DNA of 64,000 nucleotides, from contig CM067568.1 in NCBI GenBank assembly GCA_034336665.1, positions 39,908,770 through 39,972,769 on the forward strand. Direction: 5' to 3'. This DNA comes from Luscinia megarhynchos. Lineage: Eukaryota; Chordata; Aves; Passeriformes; Turdidae. A model generated the notes under the pieces. That model was given only the letters and a program-made list of their open reading frames with translations. It was not told the origin of the DNA and ran no database searches. Of this stretch, positions 38,243 to 49,234 are shown piece after piece. The position numbers and the translations under genes were made by a program. How positions within the stretch are numbered: the stretch's first letter is position 1; every line of letters starts with the position of its first letter.

Positions 38243-39860
38243 TAAATTTTTATTTTCAGTGTCAATACTTTCTTCCTCCAAATACCTTGAAAATTTAGTT
38301 CATGGAATGTGTGCAAGCTATGGGGCCTACTGCCAACTGTTGTCAGTTTGAAAGCTTGTATTTTTAACATGGTACCTTAAGAGATTGTCAGATGGAAACA
38401 CAATGAACAGTGCAGATTAAGAAATCAGAATTAAACATGTCCTATTTGAGCACCTGAAAGTGAAAGACTAGAATCTGAAGATCCCAAAGCTGCAAATGCA
38501 AGGAAAAAACATTCTTAATGGAAAATTACAAGAAAGGAAAATGAGTTGCCTGACAGTGAAGCATAGCATGCTGCCTAACACTGCAAAAGATGGTTAGTTC
38601 TACTACTTGGTAGTTTGATAAAATGTCCTTAGGATGGACTGACTCACAGTAAAAAGCAAGACTTCTCTAGCTATGACCACAGTGTCAACAAGTCTAGACT
38701 GCAGGTGTCCCCGTATCCAGACCGCTATGAAGGGCAAAGAATTGTTCTTCTCATGTGACAGCCCTGAAGTAAAGGGACTGAGAGGTCTGAAACCACACAC
38801 CAATTTTACCATTCTTACTTGAAATCATGAAAGCAAGAAGAGGCTTCAAGGAGAGGCTTCTAGTACAGACTATGGAAAAGCCCTTGAAAAGTTACAGAGT
38901 GAAATAAAGTAAACCAGGTAGAAATATGTTAATAACAAGTACAAAAAGTAAGGTACACATCTATCTTCTAGGCTACTCATTCTAGCAATTCCTAGTGTAC
39001 TTTTGTCAAGCCAAGTCACATGTTATGGTAAAAAAAGAAAAGAACAGAAAAGGGAAATATAATCAGAATATAAACAGTAGTACCAGATGGCTGGCTCTCA
39101 TTTATAGCCTCATTGGTTCAGCATGACATGCTCTTTTTTACAGAAAATGATTGATACTTGTGCTGCCATGGTCAAGTCTCAGCCAAACATCTACATTTAA
39201 TCCGCATTTCTACCTGGATATGCAGCTTGTTCCTATCCTTCAACTATGCCATACTGATAACTCCTAAGATAAACCAGGAACAGGAGTAAAAGGCCAGTTT
39301 CTTTACCTTTAGTAATTTTTCTTAGCTCACTTATTACTGATAATAGTCTTTCCAATTTCCATCTGTCATAGGGTAAGAGCAACTGCAATTACCATAAACA
39401 CCAACACAGTAACTGTCAAATATATGCTGCTTGGAACAGTTTGTGTAGCCCACAAGCAGGTAAAAAGGGAGAGATTTTTCTTGTACATCTTTCAAATGAC
39501 AAACAATGTTCATAATGAAACGATTTTAGCATGTGCCTTTCGAAAGTGCCCTTCTTTTGCTACATTTCTGGAGTGTTTGCACAGCAGCAAGAGCTCAGAT
39601 GTGTATGGGAAGCCTTTATTCCCAGAACTTGATTATTTTGCATGTGATTTCACATGCAGTTGCTAAGAAGGGGAAAGTATGAGTGCTGTGTATCTGGAAA
39701 CAATGAGATCCCACAAGAAAGCATAGAAAAGGTCTGCTATAGCTGTGTTAGAAAATTACTGAACAGCATGGGAGCTTTGGTCTGAAGATCCCTTGTTTAT
39801 TTATTTGCTGGTAATGACTGCATCTATAAAACCTCTCCAGCCTTCTCTTTATACACAAGG

Positions 39861-39898
39861 ATAGACATATCTATATATATCCATATATCTATATCTCC
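39861..39898 (+). repeat. TA/ATC-rich imperfect microsatellite
   Basis: The run contains ATAGACATATCTATATATAT followed by CCATATATCTATATCTCC, an imperfect dinucleotide/hexanucleotide simple repeat in ALKBH1 intron 3. Confidence 0.75.
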
Positions 39899-41593
39899 GT
39901 TGTGGGAATGCTCTATTCCCTTTTATGCTTTCAATTTTCCTCAGCACCAGAGAAAGTACTTAGGCTCCACTTTGTGAGGAAAGCATAGCATGTATGTCTA
40001 GGAACTGTATGGATTCACCCCACCTTGTGATTCCTGCATCCTGAAAAGAGCAGAGAAGTCATGACCCAAGCACATGCATACATTATCCTGATGCCTTTAA
40101 ACAGCATTAAAGCATCTACTTCCATCTTAGAAGTAGACCTCTCTTTAGTTAGCACTGTTTCTCAGCCCCCTGAAAGGCCTTCTCTCCAGATACTAAGAGA
40201 GGTTGGCTAGTTTCATCTGCTGCCTCTAGGTATAAGCACAAATATAGCAGTTTGCTCACTAGAAGACTCAGGTAAGTACCTCATAAAACTGCCAGGGTTG
40301 CTGCCAACCATCACTCTTTCAAACACTGTTTGCAACTGAATAGGACTCAGTTTCAAATTAACCTCTGTTCTGATGATTCTCTGCATGCAGGAGGTCCTAC
40401 TGGGAGAGGCCTGTCAAACGGGAACAGCATCCCACTTTTTTCAGCCATTGAGTACAATGCACAATTCTTTTACAGAAAAATTTTTCATTCTTGATGGAGC
40501 ACAAAAATGGTTTCTACATTTCTGTAACTAATTCTGACTGAGTCTGGAAAACATAAGTGAGAGTATAACTTCCCTCCTAGGTGCAAACAGAAGAATTGCT
40601 CCAATCTTGTTTTTGCCATTCTGTATCTTGCAGATGTCAGGAGATTTTTTGAAGAAAAATCTCAGCATGTCAGCCTCACTTAGAGACTGAGGTGGAAGAT
40701 GAGCATTGTAGGGAACTCCGGTTGCACCATCACACATTAACAATCATTATGAAAAATGAGCAGTGAAATCAATAAGGTAACAATAAATATGCAAATAGCT
40801 AAAAGATTATGTACTGCAAACAATCTGTCTTTTTACAGGTGACTTTATTAAAGTTCAAACTTTAAAAGACTTTTCCTTTTTTTAAACTTTCTACTTGACT
40901 TCAAAACTGGGACAAATTCTCCATTAAATTCCAGATCAGGTAGAGGAAAGGCACCTACATCAGCCACAGAATTCTGAACCTGAAGGAATCTTTCAGATTA
41001 AACAGGATTGCCATTAAAACGGTACATTTAATACATTTAATTCAATGTCATGCTGAATTTAGAAAAACCACAAACAAAACCTAACCGAAAGAAATACTTT
41101 AGAAAATAAGAATATAGAAACTGGTGGATTTAAGAAGTTCAAGAAAGTACAGCTAACAGTGTTTCAATTACAGTGTACTGGGTCTAAGAGCTGACTGGGA
41201 AGAAATGCTACCATTAGTGGGGAGTTTTGGAAAGGATCTGTTTTGCCTCAGGAAAACTGAGGCCTAGAGGGACTTCACAGTTCCAGTTGTAGCTGAGCTT
41301 AGCAAGCTTCAAGCACCACATCAGCCAGGGTCACTATTTAACATTTCACCAACGGCTTTACAACAATATGCTACTAGAAAATCCCACTGAGAATGAAAGC
41401 AGAGAATTAACAAGGATGCACATGAAGCCATGAAATATCCATCTTTCACTTGGCATGTCTGACACCATCTGCATTCTGCCAGCATGTACACAATCTTCTT
41501 CAGCTTCCCTTCCCTGCTCAATTTTCTTAGACCTTCTCAAAGGTGAGATCTGGCACCATTAGTTTGGACCACGAAAGGTGACAGTGGACCTAC

Positions 41594-41756
41594 CTCAGCT
41601 GCTCCTTACTCTGTCCCCAGAGGTCAGTGGTCTTCTCAGGAGCCATGTGCAGGTCCAGGTTGCAGACATTGGGTTTCTCAGGGTACAGCTTGAGACACTG
41701 CTTCACCCAGTGACGCTGGCAGCCCGGAAGGAAAGGGTTTGGTATGAAAATAAACC
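41594..41756 (-). CDS. ALKBH1: ALKBH1 exon 3, residues 78-131
   Basis: The exon completes the glycine codon and reads FIFIPNPFLPG, then HWVKQCLKLYPEKPNVCNLD, then TTDLWGQSKEQL. This is the nucleotide-recognition lid part of the family. The acceptor is CAG at 41759-41757 and the donor GTAGG at 41593. No break was found. Confidence 0.95.
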
Positions 41757-43737
41757 CTGACCACAGGAAAAAAAAGGAGAGGATGGAGATAAAGTAGGAT
41801 TAGACGTTTCCCTGGCTTTTTTCTGAATCTAGAGCAAAAAAATAGTAGTCAGAGATAGTGAAAAAACCCTTAGACATACAACAAGCTGATGAAAACTAAT
41901 TATAGTTGAGTTAAAACTTACTGGTTTTTTCAGTAAAAAACAAATGGTGGCACAAGGTAGAAGGCAGAGAGGGCAGCCAACAGTGGTCCAAACAAAAATT
42001 ACAATAAAGAACATATCTATGTAAGGCATATTGATTACAGGAGATAAAAAAGAACATGGCAATCCAATTGCTTTGGAGTAAATTTTATTTTTAAAATTGT
42101 TCAGCATGACTTTTCTCTTAATCTCAGCAAAGTTAAAATAATTCTGGCCTAGTTTTTCTGTGCTTCAAACTCACTTTATCCCTGTGTCTGAACTCATACT
42201 GTCTTCCTGCTGCTAATTCAGAAAGAAGACCCTGGGCTGACCAAGTATCTAGTAATGTAAAGCGTCCTCCTCTTTGCTTCATGCTTATTTCCAGGTAAGT
42301 CTGGCTGTATCCATACTTGCAATTTGATACGGTAACACTCAGAAAGGGGCATGAAAGTCAAATTAAATCCCAAATAGCTTGTTGTTGACTGCAAATACTT
42401 TGCAGGTATTGTTAATTAACACAACAAAATAAACCCACAGCTTTCTGCACATTCATTTAGCCAGGTACCTCAGGCAGGGCTCAAGCAGCAGCCCATATGA
42501 GAGATGCTATTAATCTGCACCGTACCTACTCTGAGAATCAAGGCACTCTCTCAAAGACTATCAATTCAGTAAGACTCACCAACACAAAATCCACATGTAA
42601 AGAGAAATAAGGGTATAAGAGGAATACAGGAAAAGAAGGTTTTAAGGTTTTGGCCTACTCTGTCTTTTTGAACTTCTCAGTCATATCAAGTTAACAGAGA
42701 CAAAAACAGATGAAAAAACACGCAGCAAAGCTAGGACTCTCAGTAGGATACAAACTTGCCTTGTGGCCTTATAAAAGTGGTAATAAAAACACAAAAAGAG
42801 CTACCTGGCAGCATAGCTCAGACTTAAGATTAAAGTAACTGGTTAGAAAAAAAGCCTTCAGTGTATTAATAACGTAGAGTGATTCACTTCACTCTGTTCC
42901 CTGCACTTTCAGACTATGGCAGCATTTTGATAGGTTTGGCTACAAGAAGTTTCTTTGCCAGAAGCATTACATTTACTTTCTTGTTGGCATCTGCATAGAA
43001 CAGAATAATAATATTGCCCTTCCTTTCTACAGCTTTTGATGTGGGGCTCTTGAAGCACTTTACTACATTCATGAAATTACACTCTACTATGTATGTATTT
43101 TCCCCAGATATTAATGAAGGCATTGAAGCCTGGAGAGTTAGTTACAAGCAGAGATGAGAACAAGAATCCAGATTTTATTACTTTTATATCACAAACTTAG
43201 AACATATCCCTTCAAACCCTTCCTTGACCTAGGTTTCTCTTAAGAAACTAGACTGGTCTTCATTTACAAAACCAGTGACAACTAAAGGATGGGTTACTAT
43301 TATGCTTATTGTGTCAAGAAAGGCAGAAACTGAATTTCTCACAGTTGCAGAGTTTTACTATAAAATTCTATGCAAACATAGAACAAAGACTAATAGTGCT
43401 AAAAATCAGTGACTTGCACACATAGGAGGGAGAAGAATAAGAAATGCATTCCTGTAGCAATCTTTCTGAACTGACTGAAGAACACCACAGACAAACTTCA
43501 AAGACAACATGATTGAACCTCTTGGCCTTGAAAGATATGGGGGAAAGGGCAAAATAATTATTCTTTGTCAATCTGTATACTAAAGCAAACTGCTCTGAGG
43601 AAGCAGAAGCAATTCTCTTACTGCAGCACTACCTTGCTATGTACTACAAATTAATTTGCACCTAATGAAAGTGGTCTCCAACCTCAGTCAAAGGAAGGAT
43701 AAAACATGCAGATGTCTAACAACTAGAAAAACCTCTC

Positions 43738-43740
<3 letters not shown>

Positions 43741-43776
<36 letters not shown>
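43741..43776 (+). repeat. Poly(A) run, 36 bases
   Basis: An uninterrupted run of 36 A lies between CTCATT and GTTCAG. No upstream body with an LTR, LINE or snRNA signature is recognised, and no target-site duplication is evident. It is a homopolymer microsatellite in ALKBH1 intron 2, which would read as poly(U) in the pre-mRNA. Confidence 0.95.
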
Positions 43777-43779
<3 letters not shown>

Positions 43780-44489
43780 CAGTTACAAAGACCCAAAGAC
43801 AGCATCACATGCTTCTCACAGAACTCAGGACACCATGACAGAAATTCACCCAGATTCCTTAGTCTTCTATTTCATTGCTTACTGTGGGGACAAAACCAAA
43901 TTACTTTTTTTCCATTTGCTCATAGAAAAACTAAAGAAATTCTTCCTTCACTTAGAAAGCTATTGGGACAGCTGGTTACACATCTCCTACTGTTTTAGGA
44001 TGTCCAGATAAAGGAAAGCTGAAAAATGATAAAATATTATTCTCTTCAAGTCCATACATGACTTGATTCTAAACAGGACAGATAACTTGTCAATGCATTT
44101 GTATTTCATTGTAGTAAAAGGTTTCCTTTGCCAAAGCAGAAAAGAAATGCAGTTGAGTGGAACACCTGTGATTCCCCACACTCCCTATGTAATTACTAGG
44201 AAAGACGTTTAGACAGACAGTAAATGACAGGCAGACCAAGCAAGGGCAGCTATAATATGACAGGTAAGTGGAACAAAACATTTATAGATGCAAGAACAGG
44301 CAGAAGCCTTTCTCCTGAAGTTATTCAATTCCCTATGTATTAAACATGCCAGATGGGTTGCATGGCTGCCTCAGTTTCAGAAATGCTAAGCTGGCTTCAA
44401 AGCAATCCACAAAGAAACTGAGGTCCCAATGAACCAAAAGAAACATGAGAAAAAACATAATTAATCAAACCAAAAATCCCTGAAATAAG

Positions 44490-45490
44490 GAGGATCTGGG
44501 GAACTACAAACTCATCAGCCTTACCAAAACCCCTGATAAAATTATGAAGCAAGCTTTCATGGCAGCCACTTCCAGACACATGGTGGTTGGGAACAGACAG
44601 CATGGAAGGCAAGTTTTGTCTAACCAGCCTTACAGCCTGCAACAGTGAGATGTCCAGGCAAGGGGAAAACAGGCTTAAGAAAAGTTTTCCACTTGGTCTT
44701 CTACAGCACCATTGGAGTGAAATCGGGAGCTATAATTTTTTTTGGGCAAATTGAACAGGTAAGCAAAAGGTGGCTGGGTCACCAGGCTAAAAGAACAGTG
44801 ATTTGATGACCCAGATCTAACCAGCAGCTCTTATGAGCTGCATTCTTTGATCCTGGGGCAAAGACTGGTAACTACATCTACATCAACAAACATGAATGAT
44901 GGGACAGTCATCCTCATTTCACTTACAGATTACACTAAACTGGGACAACAGTGGATATGCTGGAGGCTACTGCTGTCCCTGAAAAGGACTTTGACAAAGA
45001 ATGGGCTAAAGAGAACCTCAGAAGTTCAACAGTGGTAATTCTGCATCTGGGGCAGAATAACCCCATACAACAGTATGGCCCAAGGGTGAAGAGCAGCTCC
45101 AAACCAAGGCCAGGCTGCCTTGAGGAAAAACTGTGCGCAGCAGTGAGGGGTAGTGGCACATCTTGGTATGGGTGAGCACCACCTACAAGCACGAGAGAGG
45201 AGGGAAGCCCAAATTCTTCTCAGATGTGCAAAGCAAGATCAGACAACAATCACAAATAACAGCAAGACAATTTTTTATTAGATATAAGGTTTAGGAAAAA
45301 ACATGGCCTATCATTGATACAGGTGCCCAGGGAGGGTGTATAATCTCTCTCCTTGGAGATTTCCAAAATTTACTCATACCAAGCTCTCAGCATCCTGATC
45401 TAACTTGCAACTTCATCCTGCTTTAAGCAGGGTGTTTGCCTAGACCTCTGGAAGTGCCTTCCCACCTAATACCTCTCTGTGACTATACCA
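44490..45490 (+). mobile_element. CR1 LINE remnant, about 1 kb, plus orientation
   Basis: Blocks occur in CR1 order. GGGGAACTACAAACTCATC and an AAAATTATGAAGCAAGC block come from the reverse-transcriptase start. GGGAACAGACAGCATGG and AATGATGGGACAGTC follow, then TTGACAAAGAATGGGC, AACCTCAGAAGTTCAACA and GGGGCAGAATAACCCC. The 3' part has CCTTGGAGATTTCCAAA, a TTTAAGCAGGGTGTTTG block and ACCTCTGGAAGTGCCTTCC. Internal sections of the reading frame are missing and stops are frequent, so it is inactive. The open frames at 44847-45192 are remnants. Confidence 0.85.
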
Positions 45491-45984
45491 GGTAAACTGC
45501 AAATCTAAAACACATTTCCATTTCTGAAGTAACCTGCCTAATGAAATTACTCTGCATATTAAATAGGCCAAAAGGCTCTTAATTCACTTACAGTACTCCA
45601 CATTCTACACTGACAAGTAGATGCCACACTTCAACTGTGAAACTACTGTATTGCAGCCATGTACCCAATGTGCATGACATATATTGAGGAAAAAGGGGCT
45701 CTACAGAAATAAAGTCTCTGCCAAAGGCCACAGGAATCCATTCCCATGAGCTATGCCCTGGTTGATCTCACTGTGAAACAACTGGCTTTTCTCACTTTCA
45801 TAAATATTGCTGTATCCATCCTTTAGGTGATTTGTTCATCCTCCTGCACTTACTACAATATCAAATTACACTTAGGCAAACCAAAATAGCTTTTTCAGGC
45901 AGTACAAGAAAGATAAGATTGAAACTGCCTGAATTCAAAGCAACGAGGTTGTGTTTAATTTTTCTTGAAATCAGAGGTACCTAC

Positions 45985-46093
45985 CTGGATACCCACTGAG
46001 GCCATAGGCTTTCCACTGGCTAACTGGCTGTAATCCTGCTCTGTAGGCATCTTGATCACTGACTGAAGAAACACTGAGCTGTGATCTGAACAC
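45985..46093 (-). CDS. ALKBH1: ALKBH1 exon 2, residues 42-77
   Basis: The acceptor AG is at 46095-46094. The exon encodes VFRSQLSVSSVSDQDAYRAG followed by LQPVSQWKAYGLSGYPG, near-identical to the family block that precedes the AlkB core. The donor GTAGGT follows at 45984, leaving one base of a glycine codon that is completed by exon 3. Confidence 0.95.
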
Positions 46094-48735
46094 CTGGCAA
46101 AAGAAAACGGATCTGGTCAAAAAAAAGAGTGAAAACCACAAAACTCTTCCAAAAATAGCATCTAAAAGGAAGAGTGCTCCCATGCTTGAAGGTAACTCTT
46201 GAGAAAATGCCAAATCTTCCACAGAACTACTACAGCTGTGACCAGGACAGGGCAAACAGAGCCAGGAACCATTCAATGTAAGAATCAAAAGGTACTTACA
46301 AGTTTTACCTCGAGATGAGCTGTTCCCCACTCATAAAACACCCCAAACAATATATACCAATGAGAAAAAAAATCATCATGATTTGTGCATTTCCATTGTA
46401 CAGCCTCATCATTATAAAACATTCTGGTAATTATCAACCTCCATTAGAGAGCAATATACTCATAGCATTTTTTACTTTCAAAGAACATTCAAAATACAAG
46501 TTGCTCATGATCCTATAAGGTAGATGACTGTTCTCATCTTGAATTTACAAAAGGATAAACAGTACAGCAATGAAGTAGCCAAAGCCTGTATATGAAGGAC
46601 TACAGAAACTTTGTCAATTCTGAATGCCACCCTACCAATTCTGATCCCAACAGCAGGATCAACAGCTCAAGGCTTGGTAAGATGTATTTACTTGACATAC
46701 TCTGTAAGTTGCAATAACACATGTATTTAAGCTAACATTTGCTGAAAAAACCCAAGAAACTCATTCTACTGTATTTCCACTCCCTTCTTCACTTAGGGAA
46801 ATGTCTTGAGGAGGGCAAGGTAGAGGTGGGCTGGTTTTGTTCTGGCTTAGCTCCCCAGTCCAGCTCTCCATGCAGCAGTGGAAAGGTACAGGCTCATATA
46901 AGGAAAGGCAGGCACAGTAGGAATAAGCAGGCAAAGACTGCAGGACGTTGTCTGTAACAACTTAAAACATATATCAAATTAAGGTCTTTGCACAGAGCCT
47001 CTGTAGTGGTGCATTTGTAAATCAGTCTCTTTGCAGCTGACAGCTCTGGCTAACATTTTCTGAGCAACAGGACTAAATCACATACATAGAATTTCTATGA
47101 AATTCTCAACTACTGCTGGACAGCACCTTCTGGCAATAGAGTCAGTTTTACCCATTTTTCAGCTTTTTCTCAAAAGCAGCTTTGTGAGTGCCAGCCTTGA
47201 GCTTGCTTCACAGTCCTGTCCAGTGTCCCCAGGAAGGCTCGTCCTCTGACCAAAACTCTGTCACCTCACTGCCTGCTCAAAGTGCTTCCCCACCAGCTAT
47301 TGCCTGGGCTTCTCGAGAACAGGAGATGTTTCTGTGCTGAAGAAATACATGTGCTGCATCAGTTAAATAAGCCTGATAACAGGGCAGATGGGGTATGTCA
47401 CACTTCACTGAAGAGCTCAAGTGCTTGAAGCAGTTTTCTGAGAAAAAAGAAGCAATATTATCTGGGCCAATCTGACTGGCCTGTAGCTCTTAAAGAGAAA
47501 AGCCAGATGTTTTTAATTGGGGGAAAGAGGAATAAAAGATGTTTTCACTAGTAAACTGTCACCTGATCTCAGAAGGTAACAGGCACAAAAAGAATCATAT
47601 TGAGAGAAGACCGATCCTTGTGATGGTTTCAAATACTTCGAATTTCCCAGAAGGGCCATAATGCTGTAATCCTTTACCAAATACAGGATCCCTACAATCT
47701 CTAGAAAGGCTGAAACGTTAACAACTTCCTTAGTTTATTCTAATGCCTCCAACAATTTCATGTTGTGTTCCATTAGCAACAGCAAAATTACAGTCTAAAA
47801 AGATAGAAAAATAAATAGCTTAAGAGAACACCAAAAAGAAAAGACTAAGCATCGAAACTGAAAAATTAGGCAAAGTTTCATTTTAACTATATCCCTCACT
47901 TCTTTTTTTACAGACACTTACAAGTAGAAAATCCCTGGTTAACAACACTAGCGGATATGTGCCTCCTTTTGCGAGGTGACAAAACAGAAGACAAATTTTA
48001 AGGATAATTTCTTCATCACTGAAGACTTGGTAAACTACTATGATGGCTACTTCTTTCAGCTGTGCTAATGATTGTATTCCCCGACGCACTGTAATAGCTG
48101 AACTCGTCCTGATGACTAAGACAAGCACTTATTATACAGGAGTGAGAAAGGACAAGAAACTTGACTGGGGGGAAGGCAGCATAGCAAAGAGAAGCAGATT
48201 CCAGCCCACCCAAGGTGCTTCAGGTAAGACAAGGGCTAGCAGGCCCAGAAACAGTGTCAGTTCCGAGAGTGAAACCTGGGTTTTTGTGTCCAGAAGTTCT
48301 GCTGCTGAAGTATCACGTGGTATTATTAGAGGCTTTGAAGATCTCCTACTGCTACGGCTCCCTACTGTGTAGGGAGTTAATTAAAACATTATGGAAGTAA
48401 ATATAAGCAAAAGCAGTAAATCTGTGACCCGGGCAGCGTCTCAGGGGCACCCGGGGCGAGCCCGGCCCTGGGCCCGCGGGCAGAGCGGCTCCGGGCCCTT
48501 CCCAGCTGCTCCTCTCGGGTACACCCTCACTTTTAAAACATCACAGGGAGCCATAGGGCGCTCAGCGCTCGAGTGCAGCATCTCTAGCCAGAAATGGGGC
48601 AGCACTAGGGATTCGAAAGGAAGCAGGTGGAGAGAACGGGCTGCAGCGACACCGCCAGAGCCCCGCACTGAGACACCGCGCGGAGGGCGGGACGCGCTCC
48701 GAGCCGCTCGCAGGGCAGAAGCAGCCCAGCATTAC
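46094..48735 (-). other. ALKBH1: ALKBH1 intron 1
   Basis: This is a 2.6-kb intron. The part from about 48420 to 48735 is GC-rich and belongs to the shared CpG island with SLIRP. The rest is AT-rich with no recognisable repeat or RNA gene. The long plus-strand open frame from 48391 into 49155 crosses this island and is an artefact of its high GC content. Confidence 0.8.
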
Positions 48736-48858
48736 CTGGCCCCCCGGCGCGGAGAAGTCCACCACACCCCGCAGGTCGGACGCGTCGCGCTGCCGATAGA
48801 AGCGAAAGAGACGGCGAAACGCATCCTCCCCGCCCTCACGGGTCAGGGCCGCCGCCAT
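48736..48858 (-). CDS. ALKBH1: ALKBH1 exon 1 (coding part), residues 1-41
   Basis: The start codon at 48858-48856 follows CGAA and is followed by G, an acceptable context. The exon reads MAAALTREGGEDAFRRLFRF and continues with YRQR and VVDFSAPGGQ. The GEDAFR-LFRFYRQ core matches human ALKBH1 well. The human protein begins a few residues earlier and has a longer linker after DFSA. The donor GT is at 48735-48734, phase 0. Confidence 0.93.
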
Positions 48859-48924
48859 TTCGGGCCGGCCGGGGCGGGGCCGCCCCTCCCTCTCTCCGTC
48901 CCTCCCTCTCACCGCAGTCCCGAC

Positions 48925-49018
48925 ATGGCGGCGGCCGGTGCGGTGCGGGCGGCCGCGCGCCGCTCTCGGCAGCTCTTCGACATCTTCGTGGCTGAGATTC
49001 CCTGGACGGTGTCGAGCA
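48925..49018 (+). CDS. SLIRP: SLIRP exon 1, residues 1-31
   Basis: The ATG at 48925 lies in a GAC-ATGG context. The exon reads MAAAGAVRAAARRSRQLFDI and then FVAEIPWTVSS. The alanine/arginine-rich beginning without acidic residues looks like a mitochondrial presequence. FVAEIPW is the RNP2 strand of the RRM (human FVRRIPW). The exon ends CA before GTAAGT at 49019, with one base carried into the next codon. Confidence 0.93.
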
Positions 49019-49175
49019 GTAAGTGTGCGCGCCCCCGCTCCCATCCCTCGCCGCTGCTGGGGCTGGCGGGTTGGGCGGCCCCGCCGCGTGTGCCGGCGCA
49101 GGCCGGGGGTCGGGCCAGGGCGGCGCGGCTGCGCGGAGGCGCCGGGCCCGGGTAACCAGGTGCGTTTTCCCACAG

Positions 49176-49234
49176 AGGAGCTGAAGGAGTACTTCTCCCA
49201 GTTCGGGTCGGTGCAGAGGTGCCAGCTGCCGTTC
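49176..49234 (+). CDS. SLIRP: SLIRP exon 2, residues 32-51
   Basis: This 59-nt exon after CCCACAG completes a lysine codon and encodes ELKEYFSQFGSVQRCQLPF, the first helix and second strand of the RRM. It aligns without gaps to human LKEHFAQFGHVRRCILPF. The donor GTGAGT is at 49235, phase 0. Confidence 0.94.

Larger units (their letters stand above)
36949..41593 (-). other. ALKBH1: ALKBH1 introns 3 and 4 (interrupted by exon 4 at 38011-38101)
   Basis: Intron 4 (36949-38010) and intron 3 (38102-41593) are AT-rich. Intron 3 holds a two-copy 19-bp tandem duplication (38205-38242) and a TA-rich microsatellite near 39861-39898. Short minus-strand frames at 37368-37638 have no splice logic and match nothing I recognise. 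I see no RNA gene. Confidence 0.8.
41757..45984 (-). other. ALKBH1: ALKBH1 intron 2
   Basis: This 4.2-kb intron contains a 36-A homopolymer (43741-43776) and a long CR1 remnant (44490-45490) in the opposite direction to the gene. The rest is AT-rich with no visible feature. Confidence 0.85.
35695..48858 (-). other. ALKBH1: ALKBH1 gene, complete coding region (six exons, 366 residues)
   Basis: ALKBH1 is an AlkB-family dioxygenase that uses Fe(II) and 2-oxoglutarate. The known vertebrate enzyme demethylates or oxidises bases in tRNA and mitochondrial tRNA and also acts on DNA. The six coding exons (123, 109, 163, 91, 194 and 421 nt) join in frame with GT-AG introns. The iron ligands are His211 and Asp213 (the HVD motif) and His267 (YHAVPRV). 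Arg318 and Arg324 (RINMTIR) should bind 2-oxoglutarate. Each is exactly 20 residues earlier than its human counterpart, because the N-terminal region is shorter. The gene is head to head with SLIRP, and its 3' end faces the SPTLC2 promoter across 16 kb. Confidence 0.96.
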
